Counted from the first letter of the stretch, positions 33,552 through 44,976 are shown. The stretch is DNA of 64,000 bases from Helicoverpa zea (GCF_022581195.2 NC_061456.1:2110501-2174500); one strand, 5' to 3'. A program made the numbers and translations. The notes: generated by a model not told the origin, from the letters alone.

Positions 33552-33703
33552 ATGGCCGACGTAGACGTACAAGTCCAGTATACCACCACGGAGCGCAAAA
33601 CCAGGAAGGTCAAGAAGACCTCCAAGCGCAGGGAGTCCAAGGATGGCGAAGTCACCGTCACGGAAGTGGAACAGACCAACACGACCACCAACGCCGACGA
33701 TGG
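33552..33703 (+). CDS. Lmpt: Limpet alternative first exon (half-LIM/FHL-like isoform)
   Basis: ATG at 33552 (gtgccATGG, a good initiation context) opens 50 codons plus two bases, ending at GATGG|gtatgt. The product starts MADVDVQVQYTTTERKTRKV, followed by a lysine/arginine-rich patch and a Thr-rich end (TNTTTNADDG). This basic N-terminus is what I recall from short insect limpet isoforms. The two leftover bases fit only an acceptor at 34262: GG|T GGC GAA TAC. The resulting protein has 343 residues. It contains half of LIM2 (the CHAC pair is in a skipped exon) and complete LIM3-LIM6, the 'four and a half LIM' arrangement. FHL-type proteins act as scaffolds in muscle and nucleus. Confidence 0.88.
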
Positions 33704-34251
33704 GTATGTGTAGTGGTGGCCAGACCCTGAGCCGTGCCAGTGACGCAGTGTGCAAGTGCAGCCAAGTGTCGGTTACCGATCGCGTTCCTCCGTCAGTGAC
33801 ATGCACAGCGTGTGCATTGTTTATATGCACTCAGTTAGGCGCGAAATGGCCACCCTCACATACCCGACCTAATTTAAGGTATCTATCGGATGTTTTGGAA
33901 TGATGTGTTACAGAATCCTGATTTACTAACCATTGTTATGAATAAAGATTATCACATAAACCTTACTTAAGTTTACCTAATTACATAAGTCTTTGAGCAT
34001 TTCTCTATAAGAGATCAAACTGCGTGAAAGAAAGCAAAATTATGACCCCCAAAAGGGAGAAAAAATAAAGTTTTTCTTGATACCCATAAATAAATAAAAA
34101 ATTTCATGCGTGAATCCTCGGATTGCCATAAAGCTTTAAAATGAAACAAAATTACAGTCGTCATAGAAGCCTCATGCTTAACAATTTACCAAAACCATGA
34201 CAGTTAAGGGTCCCAAAAGCAAAGTCCTAACAATGCATTGTTTTTCCCCAG

Positions 34252-34452
34252 CTTATTTTCAGTGGCGAATACACCAAGGCGATGAACAAGGACTGGCACA
34301 GCGGTCACTTCTGCTGCTGGCAGTGCGACGAGTCGCTGACCGGCCAGCGCTACGTCCTCCGCGATGAGCACCCTTACTGCATCAAGTGCTACGAGAGCGT
34401 CTTCGCCAACGGCTGCGAGGAATGCAACAAGACCATCGGTATCGACTCTAAG
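34252..34452 (+). CDS. Lmpt: Limpet LIM2 exon with two alternative acceptors
   Basis: This exon encodes LIFSGEYTKAMNKDWHSGHF, then CCWQCDESLTGQRYVLRDEH, PYCIKCYESVFANGCEEC and NKTIGIDSK, with donor AAG|gtcagc. The His and Cys residues complete LIM2, and CEEC opens LIM3. There are two acceptors: after AG at 34250-34251 for the long form (phase 0, following GATGAG at 2656), and after AG at 34261-34262 for the 33552 first exon (phase 2). The 11 bases cttattttcag serve as coding sequence in one transcript and as pyrimidine tract plus AG in the other. Confidence 0.92.
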
Positions 34453-37271
34453 GTCAGCATCATTAAGTTCATTTCTGTTTGGCTCTTTGTCTGTCACTTC
34501 AGTCATTATGCAATGTTGTGCAAAGATATGGAACTTATTTGAATGTTTCAGTATAAGTTTTAGGTCGATGGCTTTGATTAACTTCACTTTCACTTATTCA
34601 GAATTTCTTATTTTTATATTCTTGTCGTCTCCTTTCATATTGAATTAGATCACATAACATTTTACTTGAGTTAGTTAGGTTGTAAAACATTAAACATAGG
34701 TATTGTTTGGATTTGGGATACGACTTCGAATCCAAAATAGTTTTAAACTGCCATAAAAGTCAGAGATGTTATTTAGAGTCAATAAATAATAGCTCCGGGA
34801 GAGATATAATCTTACAGATACACTGAACAACAATTGGCAGAATACTCGGATTGTGACAGCTTGATTAAGAGCTCTTTGTAAACAACCCAACTGTCTATAA
34901 TCGCTGCTAAATAAGACTTAATTTTACTGCCATATCAAATCCACGCCCAAATTGCATATGTATAGAGTTTCATTGAAAATATCATTGACACAGAATTCCT
35001 GAGTGGTCGTATGTGTGGTATGAATAGGATTAGAATCCACGGCATTCGTCAGCTTTGTTTCGCCGATCAAATTTAGTAATGTCACTCCAGCCGGCCCAGA
35101 TTCTTCGGGCGCACCTCTGCACACGGCCCGAGGCAGACCGCTGCCAAGCCAACATAACGTTAACGTTACGCCAAACATTATACATTTATCTCGACGAACA
35201 CCCAATGACTTCTCCCGTCCACACGCAGCTGCAAACGCTACCACTGTTTGTACTAACCAAGTGTTCAAACACACCGATGATAAATTACATGTTCCATTTA
35301 CTGAAATACTACCCCAAAATTGTCTGTAGAACCCTCGAATTGAAGCCAATCATATGAAATGGCATTATCTAATCGCGCCAATTTGATTTCATTGTAATAG
35401 AAGAAAATCGAACTAAACGAAGCATTGTCTATAAACAATGGCTATCTATTAGAGAAATGACAGGTTGGATAGTGTCAAGTATTAGATGATGTGGTTCATA
35501 AATTACAAGTCCATGATGATGTTTATTGCGGCAGTCAAGAACACATTAGCGGGTTGTTTACTTGTGCCGCGCGTACATCGGCCAGACTGTTAGCATTACA
35601 TCCAACTGTTTGCCGCTGCAGACGAGACTTTAACAAATCGACGATCGCTTACAGAAAACAAATCTCGTGTTTAGCACAAACTAAACTATTTCTGGGTCGG
35701 CTACAGATATGTTTTCGTTTAGACTCAACCTTGAAAACGCTTGGGTGGATCCGTCAGACGATTCTTTTAAGATTTACGCGATCCAAGAAGCTCTAAGAGT
35801 TTCGTAATCGGCCAAAATAAACATTCATATTTTATTGACATTACGACATTCAGTTTTAAATGTACGTTCTGTCGGTCCTCGCACCGACGCCAGGAATAGA
35901 ATCCAGAATGAGGGGAGATTTATTTTGAAACTTGAACTAAACACGTCAAATGCAACGTGAGAGAATGTATTTGAGTTTTTAATTTAACACGAATGCTTGC
36001 GATGACCTGAAATATGGAAATACTCGTAGTGCACGCCCTGAGGTTTTGGGTTAAGCTCGTTATTTGGTCAGTGAACTTGATATGAATGTAACAAATAGGA
36101 TTTGCAGTCGAGTGTTTATATGAAATCGAAAATGTATATTTATGAATCATGAACCGAAATAGGTTTGTTACGACTGTTGGTATTTCCAGCAATTGATATG
36201 TAGGTTGTTATGCAATTTAGGAGCAAATCTTAGGAATGACATCTGAAGTTAATGTCGTCCATATAAGTGAGAACTCTATAACAATTGATTGGTCTCAGTA
36301 AAGTACAAACAAGTTGAAGGTAATAATTACCGCCCACGGTTAGTAGTCAACATCTGTCGTAGATACAAGTAGTTTTTTGCGTCTTACGACTGGTTTTTCC
36401 TTCCAATTGAAGAGGATCTGATGTGAAGTCCCCTGATTAATGTTGTCCACGTCAGATTTAAACGAATTATAGTTCGGCCATTCAGAGAATGCGTTCCTGA
36501 CACGTCGCGATTGAACTGACGACGTAACTTTGCAATGGCGTTGCAGTTACGATAAAAATATTTTTGCTGGTTGTTTACCGTTTTAACAATTGAGGAGCAT
36601 TAAAACAACATTATTATATCAATAATCAATGAATGTTATTACGTCGTCAGTTCAATCGCGACGTGTCAGGAACGCATTCTCTGAATGGCCGAACTATAAT
36701 TATCAGTATCGTGATCCAAACCAAGATATTTTTTCTAAATCACGCCTTTATTTAAATACAATTTTGTCATGTCTATTCGTAGTGTTTTTTAATATTAATG
36801 TGTGCTCGTCTCCGGCTTTATTTTTGTTGGGGCGATGTCATTTATTTTAAAATTGAATAACAATGTTTTTGTTTAAATTCCAGTCACGTTGTTGCAATAA
36901 CAATAGATTAACATCAAAGGGCATATTTATAACGCTTAATTAGTTTCTGTCAACTTTTGGTTCTGGCAGCTTAAGAAGTTAATCTACGTGTACATAACTA
37001 GTGACACTGTCATTAGTTATTTTGTCCTTAGCTACCTCATCATCAGCAACGTTACTAGACATATCAATAGTTCCATTAGATTCAAAATCCACAGTACACA
37101 CTTCACAACAATTTTTTTATAGGTACACATCTCCTTCATCATCCATATTGATTTCTTGTGCATCCATTAGATTCAAATCCAAAGGAGTTTACCACAATTT
37201 TCTTATACTTTCCTCTTTATCACTCTCTTCTTACCATCCTCTTTTCTAACTTGATTTTCCTTCTTCCTCAG
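34453..37271. other. Lmpt intron between LIM2 and LIM3 exons
   Basis: 2.8 kb, AT-rich. Apart from the inverted-repeat element at 36465-36701 nothing was recognised. ORFs near 35055 and 35491 lack any domain or start context. Confidence 0.5.
36465..36701. mobile_element. MITE with perfect 63-bp inverted arms
   Basis: Bases 36465-36527 and 36639-36701 are exact reverse complements over 63 bp, separated by 111 bp of AT-rich DNA. The arm reads AATTATAGTTCGGCCATTCA and continues through GTTCCTGACACGTCGCG. The outermost AATTATA/TATAATT makes the true edge ambiguous: TA or TATA may be a target duplication with the repeat starting GTTCGGCC. Zero mismatches implies recent insertion or gene conversion. 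There is no coding content. Confidence 0.9.
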
Positions 37272-37446
37272 GACCTGTCGTACAAAGACAAGCACTGGCA
37301 CGAGGCCTGCTTCCTGTGCGCCAAGTGCCGCGTCTCGCTGGTAGACAAGCAGTTCGGCTCCAAGCTCGACAAGATCTACTGCGGCAACTGCTACGATGCC
37401 CAGTTTGCTAGCCGCTGTGATGGCTGCGGTGAAGTGTTCCGTGCTG
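37272..37446 (+). CDS. Lmpt: Limpet LIM3 exon
   Basis: The acceptor is ttcttcctcag and the donor GTGCTG|gtgagt; 175 nt, phase 0 in, phase 1 out. It encodes DLSYKDKHWHEACFLCAKCR, VSLVDKQFGSKLDKIYCGNC and YDAQFASRCDGCGEVFRAG. It supplies the second part of LIM3 and the CDGC first pair of LIM4. High GC3 and close agreement with insect limpet make this certain. Confidence 0.95.
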
Positions 37447-39536
37447 GTGAGTACCAAGTTTGCATTTAAAAGGACCAGAGTTTTTGATTCTTTGTTCCTT
37501 CTGGAGCCCACTGTGTGCTGTGGTAGCGCTTTTGTACAATCCAGCAGCACCAGCTGGCTTCGGTCCTAAGGAGCCTCGTTGGTTTTGTTGAAGACAAGTT
37601 AGGAGGTTGACCAATGTTTGGTGGAATTGCAAAAAAATACTACCGTATAAATGAAATCATCTACGTACCGATTTGATTGACGAGTGTTGTATGTATATCT
37701 TTTGATTTATCAATGATTTTATTTCAAAACAGGTGTCAAAAGATATAAATCTTGATTACACGCATTGATATCTATGGGAATGACTTCGCTGACTTGAAAT
37801 TATGTAGTCTTTTTATACGGGAGCTATAATAACATAATTTACTTGATCTACGTAGATTGAACGGCTTAATATGGAGTATCGTATAACGTGTACACATATC
37901 CTTTACATTTTATAGTTAATTGTACATTAGTCACATGCCGACCGACACTTGTTTTTGATACACATTGATGTTTAGTGTGGCCAGCTTTGCGTTAACGATT
38001 TCCTTCTTTACTGACTTGTGTTGCCAGGAATGGAAAACTTTTTAAAATTTCCCGCATAGTCATCGCTTTCGAAAAGTTGCCAAGAGAGAAGCAAAGTTTA
38101 AGTTTAAACTCACATTTTAAGCGTAAAACTGCAGTATGTAAGTTGAGATATTGAAAACGATTTGAAATCCAAAACCTAAGTTCGAATGAGGCGTTCACAT
38201 TATTACGACGACGCGTTAACAATCCCGGTATCCTAAAAAAACCATACCAACAAAATTAGACAAACGCCCCAACAATGTATAAAGCATAAAGTTGCTCGTT
38301 CCTCTCCTTAAAAGGCTCGTCATTACCCTCCCTCAATAAGGCAACGTAAGGTAAGGTACAAGAAAAAACGGCCACTGTCATTGCCATCCAACCGTCACCT
38401 CGGAACGCTTCCATAATCATAAGTGGAAATGAAATTTTCGAAATCCAATATGGCGGCGCCTTCGCGCTATTTTTAAGACGAATTTTTGGGAACTGAAACA
38501 TCTGGTGCTGACCTTTATTGAAGTTACCTTGTTGACGTGAATGGTAGAAGATATTGTGATTGTACTGAAAATTTATCCTTTTAGGGGCTCGCTGTGTTCC
38601 AATGTTTTTTCGTTCATTTGAAGCAAAATTCATATAAAATGAGCCTCTTGCTAAAATGTAGCATTTACAGTTACAACGACTAGAAACAAAGACATTGATG
38701 ATATATGAAATACAAGTACATAAGAAGTACTAAAAAGCCAATAAGTACCTATTCCGTAGTTTTTTTAGAAATCCTTAGGCAACAATTTACAAATACACAC
38801 ATATAAGTTCACCCTAATCACGATGTAACAGACAGAAACAGTTATAAATTGAAAGGCTACGACCAATTACTATGGGAATCAAATTACATGTAATGATACC
38901 TTACTAGACAGAATAAGGATTCCTACAATTAGGGTAATTGCGACCAAAATTAGTGTTATTCAATGTTCATATTGTGATCATAGTAAATGTAGCTGGTGAA
39001 AATGGAGAAAATAACCACAATTTTAAGTAAAACTAATCATACTTTTAAGTAAATAAGGCACTGGCCGGATACCCGATCGTTGTACTTGATACTCATTTGT
39101 TTGTCCGATCCAATTAAGTACCATTACGCAGACTAAAAGCAGTATGCGGAGGCACTGAAAGATGATCCAAATATTTGTCATGAAATGAGCTATTTTAAAT
39201 AACAGTGAATCCCAATATTCCAAGAAAATCACAGCAATTTGTATGAGACCCAAATGCTTGGTAATAAACATAGGGTAGTTATTATGATAGCTGTTAATTT
39301 GCCTATTCGATACTACCTAAATACCAGTCATAGTTAAAAATAAATATTGATTCATGGTGATCTTAAACTCGGTACCATTAAAATTTAATTTATTTTTGTT
39401 TAATGTTATCTTTTCATCATGTAATAATTTTACAGGAACATTTAATGACTTAAACCTATATGTAATTTTCATTTTTGATAGAAATAAGAGCAATCTAGGT
39501 TTATCTATAAAGCAAACATACACACATTACATATAT
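37447..39536. other. Lmpt intron 3' of LIM3, nothing recognised
   Basis: AT-rich intronic DNA without supported genes or clear repeats. Confidence 0.5.
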
Positions 39537-39715
39537 TGGACATCTTCGGCAGTCGCTACATACGAATAGTCAGAAGCCAATGAGTCTGACAACCAGTCTT
39601 ACCGGGGGGTTGCCCGGGGAACTGGGTTGAGGAGGTCAGATAGGCAACCGCTTCTTGTAAAACTCTGGTACTCAGCTGCATTTGGTTAGACTGGCAGCTA
39701 CGTATGATACATAGT
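39537..39715 (+). mobile_element. SINE 3' fragment, same family as 28314
   Basis: It begins at ttggacatcttcggcagtcg and follows the SINE through ctgacaaccagtcttacc, ctgggttgaggaggtcagat, ctggtactcagctgca and ggttagactggcagc. The 5' half with the pol III boxes is absent, as in 5'-truncated insertions. Confidence 0.8.
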
Positions 39716-40106
39716 TAGAAGCACAGGTACATATATATACACATAACTACCACCCATACTGTTCTCTCACTATACATAATGAACCCACATTTACAAGAAA
39801 ACCTCACTTTCATTAAAACCTTATTACAGCTGACCCAATGACCACAGATATTCTAAGAAGCGCAAATGATTAATATAATTTATAACATCCTCCATCTAAC
39901 GGGATGCTAATACTGTACAAGTGTTGTACACAAAATTAATGTACAATGACACCCACACATGCACAAATCTAGCGATGACGGTTCTTACAAAAATATCCTA
40001 TAGTCATGGGCCATTATAGTTTTTAGTAGAGCTTTCAACAACGGTAATTGAATTATAGTGCTACTGGGTAACTTATGGGTAATTGGTGAACATACTTACA
40101 TAAAAA

Positions 40107-40156
40107 AAAAAATCCGACGAATTGAAAACCTTTCCCTTTCTGGGAAGTCGGTTAAA
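40107..40156. repeat. End fragment of the TTAACCGACTTCC element
   Basis: The phrases ccgacgaattgaaaacc and ctgggaagtcggttaaaaa correspond to the right end of the large element at 44007-44976. Only about 50 bp are present. Confidence 0.6.
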
Positions 40157-40361
40157 AAATTAACGCGTACTTCTCTCGAGCTTTTTAGAACGAGCTCTTT
40201 AGAGTCGTAACTGTCTTTTCAAATATTTTTTAGCGTCGGCATGTAAGAAATTTAAAAAATATAAATATCAAACACAAATCGTACGATCGTAACTTCTATT
40301 TTGGGCTCGTATGCATAACTTGCTAAACAAAATCTGGATAAGACAGACAGTTTATTTCTAA

Positions 40362-40425
40362 ACTAGATTCTGCCCGCGACTTCGTACGCGGATAAAGTCC
40401 CTTATGCCAGCGACTACGGGGTCAG
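40362..40425 (+). repeat. Fragment of a dispersed lepidopteran repeat
   Basis: ctagattctgcccgcgactt and cgtacgcggataaag match the opening block (ctagct..cccgcg) of the repeats at 22221 and 51321. The rest is missing. Confidence 0.5.
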
Positions 40426-40728
40426 CAAAATCAAAGATCTGAATAGTCTGATATTGAATTTTAAGGGCCCGTTGACTTGAAAACAACGGAATACGCATAG
40501 CCATTAGAAACGTTCCATATATTTAATTTTTGTACTTCAACGGCAAAAGCACAGCAGACTAAACAAAACGCTGAGAACTGAATCGCAAAAGACGTGACCA
40601 TGCGGATAAAAGTAGTGATTCTAATTAGTCCGCATTTAAGTTGTGTGTGGCAAAAATATTACACGTATTAATACGTTAAAAAACATTAAATGTTACTAAG
40701 ATGACAAAGTCGTGATGACTTAGTGGAA

Positions 40729-41110
40729 GTCGTGGTGGTTTAGTGGGAAGAGAACCAATCTCTCAAGTATGAGCGTACGTCTTTGATTCCAGGTCTGGCA
40801 AGTACCTGCCAATGCAACTTTTCTAAGTTCGTATGTACTTTCTACGTATATTTTGGATACCAATGACCGTTATTTGGAGGGGATGTTAAACTGTAGGTTC
40901 CGGCTGTCATTGAACATTTTTGGCAGTCGTTATGGGTAGTCAGATGCCAGTAAGTCTGACCAGTTTTACCAAGGGGTATTGGGTTGAGCGGGTAACTGGG
41001 TTGTGGAGCTCAGATAGGCAGTCGCTCCTTGTAAAACACTGGTACTCAGTTGCATCGTGACTGGAAGTCGACTCTAACATATTTGGGACAAAGGCTCTTG
41101 AGATAATAAC
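40729..41110 (+). mobile_element. SINE, near-complete copy, same family as 28314
   Basis: It starts gtcgtggtggtttagtggga (A-box-like) and has tttgattccaggtctgg (B-box region). It then follows the SINE to ggtactcagttgcatcgtga and ends near a run of gataataac repeats. Some 10-20 percent differences from the 28314 copy suggest an older insertion. Target duplications were not resolved. Confidence 0.85.
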
Positions 41111-41129
41111 GACAATAATAATGAGATAT

Positions 41130-41860
41130 AAGCACCGCAGGACATCTGAGGCTGATGACGGGGAGTAGCGACCCCGGTGGGCTATATATACTGAGTTCTC
41201 CAGGGAGAGTATACTGAACCCCATCTCCGGCCGGTCGGAGTGAACCATAACGGGGGTTAGGTAGGTCTCACGCCTCTGGCTTGGCTTGGCCGTCCAGAGT
41301 GGAGTCGCTAGAGCAGGGTTAGTAGCAATGCTCGGAGGATAGGTGCCTCGTGGTAAGTGACCCACAGGGAGCGCGTAATCTGCGTTTAAAATCCGCCGAG
41401 GTATCCTCACACTTCAGCCGCTCATGTCCCTGTTGCCCTCTTGTTGCTATTCAGTGACTGATTCCCGGAGGCCCAGTAAGTGAGCTAGCGAGTCTCCACC
41501 TGCCATTTTTACCATTTCACCATTTTTACATGTATCTAATACATTGTCATCGGCACGCGCCATAGTTCCCGTCGTTTCCACATTCCTAGTTCATTAGCAT
41601 CCCATCACAATAGCCCAAGTAGTTTTCATCAACAGTTAGCAATGGTATAGCACAGAACCGGGGATTGTCTTTTTTTTAACGACGTCCACCGGGGACCGCA
41701 AGCCGGCGGCATGATTGTACAAAATACGGCCGGCGGGTTGGGCCGCCGGGCTGTGCCGCCGGCGTCAGCGGCTTTGGTGTGTAGACACCTTAAAAGACGG
41801 ACTAATTCCTTTTTTTGATTCACCATACCACCTATTTCATAACATTCATTTCTATACAAA
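41130..41860. repeat. GC-rich probable transposon-derived block
   Basis: GC content jumps well above the surrounding intron. The first part has phrases such as ctgaggctgatgacggggag and ccggccggtcggagtgaacc. A second part (41695-41775) has symmetric runs of ccggcgg/gccgccgg able to fold back. No ORF with a recognisable domain was found. The abrupt compositional borders suggest inserted repeat DNA, probably a LINE untranslated region, but the class is unknown. Confidence 0.45.
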
Positions 41861-41878
41861 TGTAGTATTGCTCTTGAA

Positions 41879-42424
41879 GTTCCACATCAGGTGTTCCAGA
41901 TCTTCGATGTATATACGTCAATAGAGAGTCCTTATCAGGTTGAACCACTTTTGCTAAAACGTCATACCTCTATATGCTATAGTCTAGCTGGGCTCCTGGC
42001 GTTCCACATCAGGTGTTTTACATCTTCAATTTTTATAAGTCAATAGAAAGTGATTATCAAATTGAACAACTTTTGCTAAAACGTCATACCTGTATATGGT
42101 ACAGAGAAGCTGGGCTCTTGGGGTTCCACATCAGGTGTTCCAGATCTTAAAATTTATTATCTCAGCTGAAAATGCTCATCATATGAAACAATTTTTGCCA
42201 TGGCACCATTTTTGTATCTCTTATAGTTTTGCTGGTCTGTTGGTGTTCTGCATCAGGTCTTCAAGTTTCGAAGATAAATTATAGCCTATATGTTGACCAG
42301 GCTTAATACTGATACAACAAAGAAAAAATCATTGAAATCCGTTCAGTAGTTCCGAAGATTAGCGTGTACAAACAAACAGACATACAGACATACAGACATA
42401 CAGACATACAGACATACAGACAGA
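41879..42424. repeat. 122-bp tandem array plus (ACAGACAT)n microsatellite
   Basis: Units beginning gttccacatcaggtgtt start at 41879, 42001 and 42123, with a partial unit at 42244 (periods 122, 122 and 121 bp). Each contains ttgctaaaacgtcatacc or a variant and ends near agctgggctcttgg. The array runs into ccgttcagtagttccgaaga and then about six copies of acagacat (42375-42424). This layout is typical of non-autonomous rolling-circle or satellite-bearing elements in Lepidoptera. Confidence 0.8.
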
Positions 42425-43878
42425 ATTTTTTTTTTGGATTTGTGCTCCATTACTGTTTCTAAACCCCACCCAATTATTATTTTTTAAATATATTCAATGT
42501 ACAGACACAGTTTTTTTACAGATTTATTATATGTATAGATAAAATTCCCAGCTCATAACATAATCACATCATCTATTTTGGTATCATACTAAGTTAGCTA
42601 AAACACTTGATATTCTATAACTAATTAACAGTCTTTACAGTTCACTGTTCAAAGCACAAACATATAAAATTACTGTTCACGTTGTAGTCAAACCGCAAAT
42701 CATGTATGGCTTCCGATTCCGTAGCTATGCAATCAGAAAAATCAAATTACTTCAACTACCAAATAATTGCTGTTGAACCCTGGGCTTTAGGGTTCAAGCG
42801 GTGGGAATATATTGACCATTTCATTTGTTAGTCACGTTCATTCCCCACTAACCCCATAATATATAATCACTTACTTTTACATCATTATTATATTTACGAC
42901 TATATTTTTATGACATCCATGGACCATGACCCCAAAATGTCACGAAATTGGACCATAGGGCAGCCTTCATCGCGGAATCAAAACTCTTTACACCGAATGA
43001 AATCTCGTTAAACAATTGCAGAGCTTAATTTAAAAAGAAAAATTGAAAATACGGTTTTCGAATCTTTCAAGGATTCAAAACCGTTAAATAACGGGGCTTG
43101 GAAAGTTAGTAACTGTTTTTTGATATAACAGTACACAATTTTCGGTTTAATTCTTAATTAATCCTGGCTGTAATGGACACGCCGGCTTAGTTCTCAAAGA
43201 TAAGCCAATCAAAGGCCGCAATGACGTCATCATATTCGGTCATTTGGGCGAGTCCATCAATAAGGCGTTACGATATGTTTTTAATAACATTCAATCATCA
43301 ATAAATTTGAATCAACACCGTAAACTTTTATATTCACATCAGCATGCTACTTTTATATCTATATTATTCAAGATTATCTAAGATATCTAAACAAATGTGA
43401 AATAAATTATTCATATAACATCAACATCTTTTAGATCAATTTATTGGTATAAACAGATAAATAAGAGTATACAAAGACCCGTTAATAGATTCAAAATATT
43501 GCGAATTAAGAACAGACAGCCCACATGGCTCATCTTGTTAGTTCAGAAAAAACTACGATTGTCTAAACCACGCCTTTGGTTTAACACAATAATCTATTTA
43601 TCGGCGTGACACTAAGTAAAGGCTGACTCAGACGCGTGGGCGAAAAACACGCGATTTCTTAATGACATTAATGGCGATGTAACATCAATAATACGGACAT
43701 CTTTGCGTATTACTATGGGAAACTGACCGGCCTTGCGAAGCTGTGGAACCCTTATATGAAACTTTTGACGTGAATCACCGAAATCAGGTGTTGAAGCTTA
43801 AACTTGGATGTAAAAAGGTCGCCTGGGATACGGTAATGACATTTCGTTGACAGTCCATTACATGCAGATTATATGATG
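42425..43878. other. Intronic DNA, nothing recognised
   Basis: AT-rich; a TGACGTCA site at 43222-43229 is the only notable motif. An AC-repeat (43879-43895) ends the stretch. Confidence 0.45.
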
Positions 43879-44177
43879 ACACACACACACACACAGACAA
43901 GAATATTTTCCATATATAGATACTACACGGCACCTGACTACACGTACCATAAACACGTGTTTTTATTTTTAATCCAATACAATGTAAAAATCTGCTTCCT
44001 AATTCATTAACCGACTTCCAAGAAAATTATTTCTAAAGAGACAACAATAGCGTGTCAGGTGGTACTAAAGAGCATTTACCTATGCTTACCTACAGCAGAA
44101 ATAAGAATGTATAAGTAAAGTATACATATATCGTATACAAAATAATAAGTATAGTATAAGTAAAGTATACATAATAT

Positions 44178-44394
44178 AAAACTTTTTTACAAAAAAATTA
44201 AACCGACTTCCCAAAACACTAAAAAGCAAAAAAAAAAACTATTTTTAGGTGCATCGGCCTAGAAGTCGGTGTCTAATGGATGTTACTAAGTTAATTTTGC
44301 CACCGACTTCTAGGCCGATGCACCTAAAAATAGTTTTTTTTTTTGCTTTTTAGTGTTTTGGGAAGTCGGTTTAATTTTTTTGTAAAAAAGTTTT
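44178..44394. repeat. Large inverted repeat, arms about 94 bp
   Basis: The left arm (about 44178-44271) and right arm (44301-44394) are reverse complements, almost without mismatch, and are separated by a 29-bp spacer. Each arm itself contains the ccgacttc and aagtcggt sequences of the element ends, so it looks like two end segments joined head to head. An RNA copy would fold into a long hairpin. Confidence 0.85.
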
Positions 44395-44457
44395 TTATTT
44401 AAAGCTTTTCAGTGATACGAATAGTTGTCACTATCCATACAAGTGAGAAGTTCTCAT

Positions 44458-44711
44458 CAATACAAAGAATATAAGTCCAAATACGAGGTATTTTACATAT
44501 TCAGTTGTCGAGTTCCCTCGACTTACTTTCTCTGGTCTCCATCATCAGGTCAGCTCCAAACCTTCACTGTTGCAAAGGTCTTGTCAATACAAATAATTTA
44601 AGCCCAAACACGAGGTAGTTTACATATTCAGTTGTCGAGTTCCCTCGACCCTCTCTGGTTTCCATCATCAGATCAGCTCCAAATCTTCACAGTTGAATAG
44701 TGCTTTTAGGC
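44458..44711. repeat. Two tandem copies of a 127-bp unit
   Basis: Units start caatacaaa at 44458 and 44585. Both contain ttcagttgtcgagttccctc, a ccatcatcag phrase and cagctccaaa. A third degraded unit (ttgccctcgatttctcaggg, then tttccatcatcaaat) follows near 44763. GTCGAG-TTCC-CTCGAC in each unit is a small hairpin. Confidence 0.75.
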
Positions 44712-44976
44712 GTACACCTGAGTGTCAAGTTTTTACCCTATGTATGCCTACAACTTTCGAAGGTTGCCCTCGATTTCTCAGGGTTTCCATCATCAAATCC
44801 TGACCTGGTGACTATGGGACCAACTGGCAGCTATTCCGAGTCGAACAAAAAAAGAATCACGTAAATCGGTCTATAAACCTCGGAGTAATCGATGTACATA
44901 CATAGAAAAAAAAAAAAAAAAAAAAAAAACATACCGGCCGAATTGATAACCTCCTCCTTTTTGGGAAGTCGGTTAA

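Larger units (their letters stand above)
44007..44976. mobile_element. Composite element with TTAACCGACTTCC ends, internal palindrome and tandem repeats
   Basis: The left end is TTAACCGACTTCCAAGAAAA. The right end at 44958-44976, read backward, is TTAACCGACTTCCCAAAAA, so the edges are inverted repeats. Inside are a near-perfect palindrome (44178-44394), two copies of a 127-bp unit (from 44458 and 44585) with a third partial one, and a 24-base A run (44906-44929). Related end fragments occur at 26354 and 40107. It has no ORF. The family is widespread in Lepidoptera to my knowledge, but its superfamily was not determined. Confidence 0.75.

Noticed and set aside
33150..33830. Minus-strand ORF of 226 codons opposite the 33552 exon
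   Set aside because: It lies over the GC-rich promoter and the Lmpt first exon on the other strand. It has no recognisable domain and low-complexity composition, and is explained by the absence of stops in GC-rich sequence.
35055..35357. ORF of 100 codons in the LIM2-LIM3 intron
   Set aside because: No domain, coding composition or splice signals; probably chance.
40940..41410. Minus-strand ORF of 156 codons
   Set aside because: It spans the end of a SINE and a GC-rich repeat block; no protein similarity was recognised.
41879..42424. CRISPR-like repeat array
   Set aside because: The units are contiguous 122-bp tandem repeats without unique spacers, in an insect genome.
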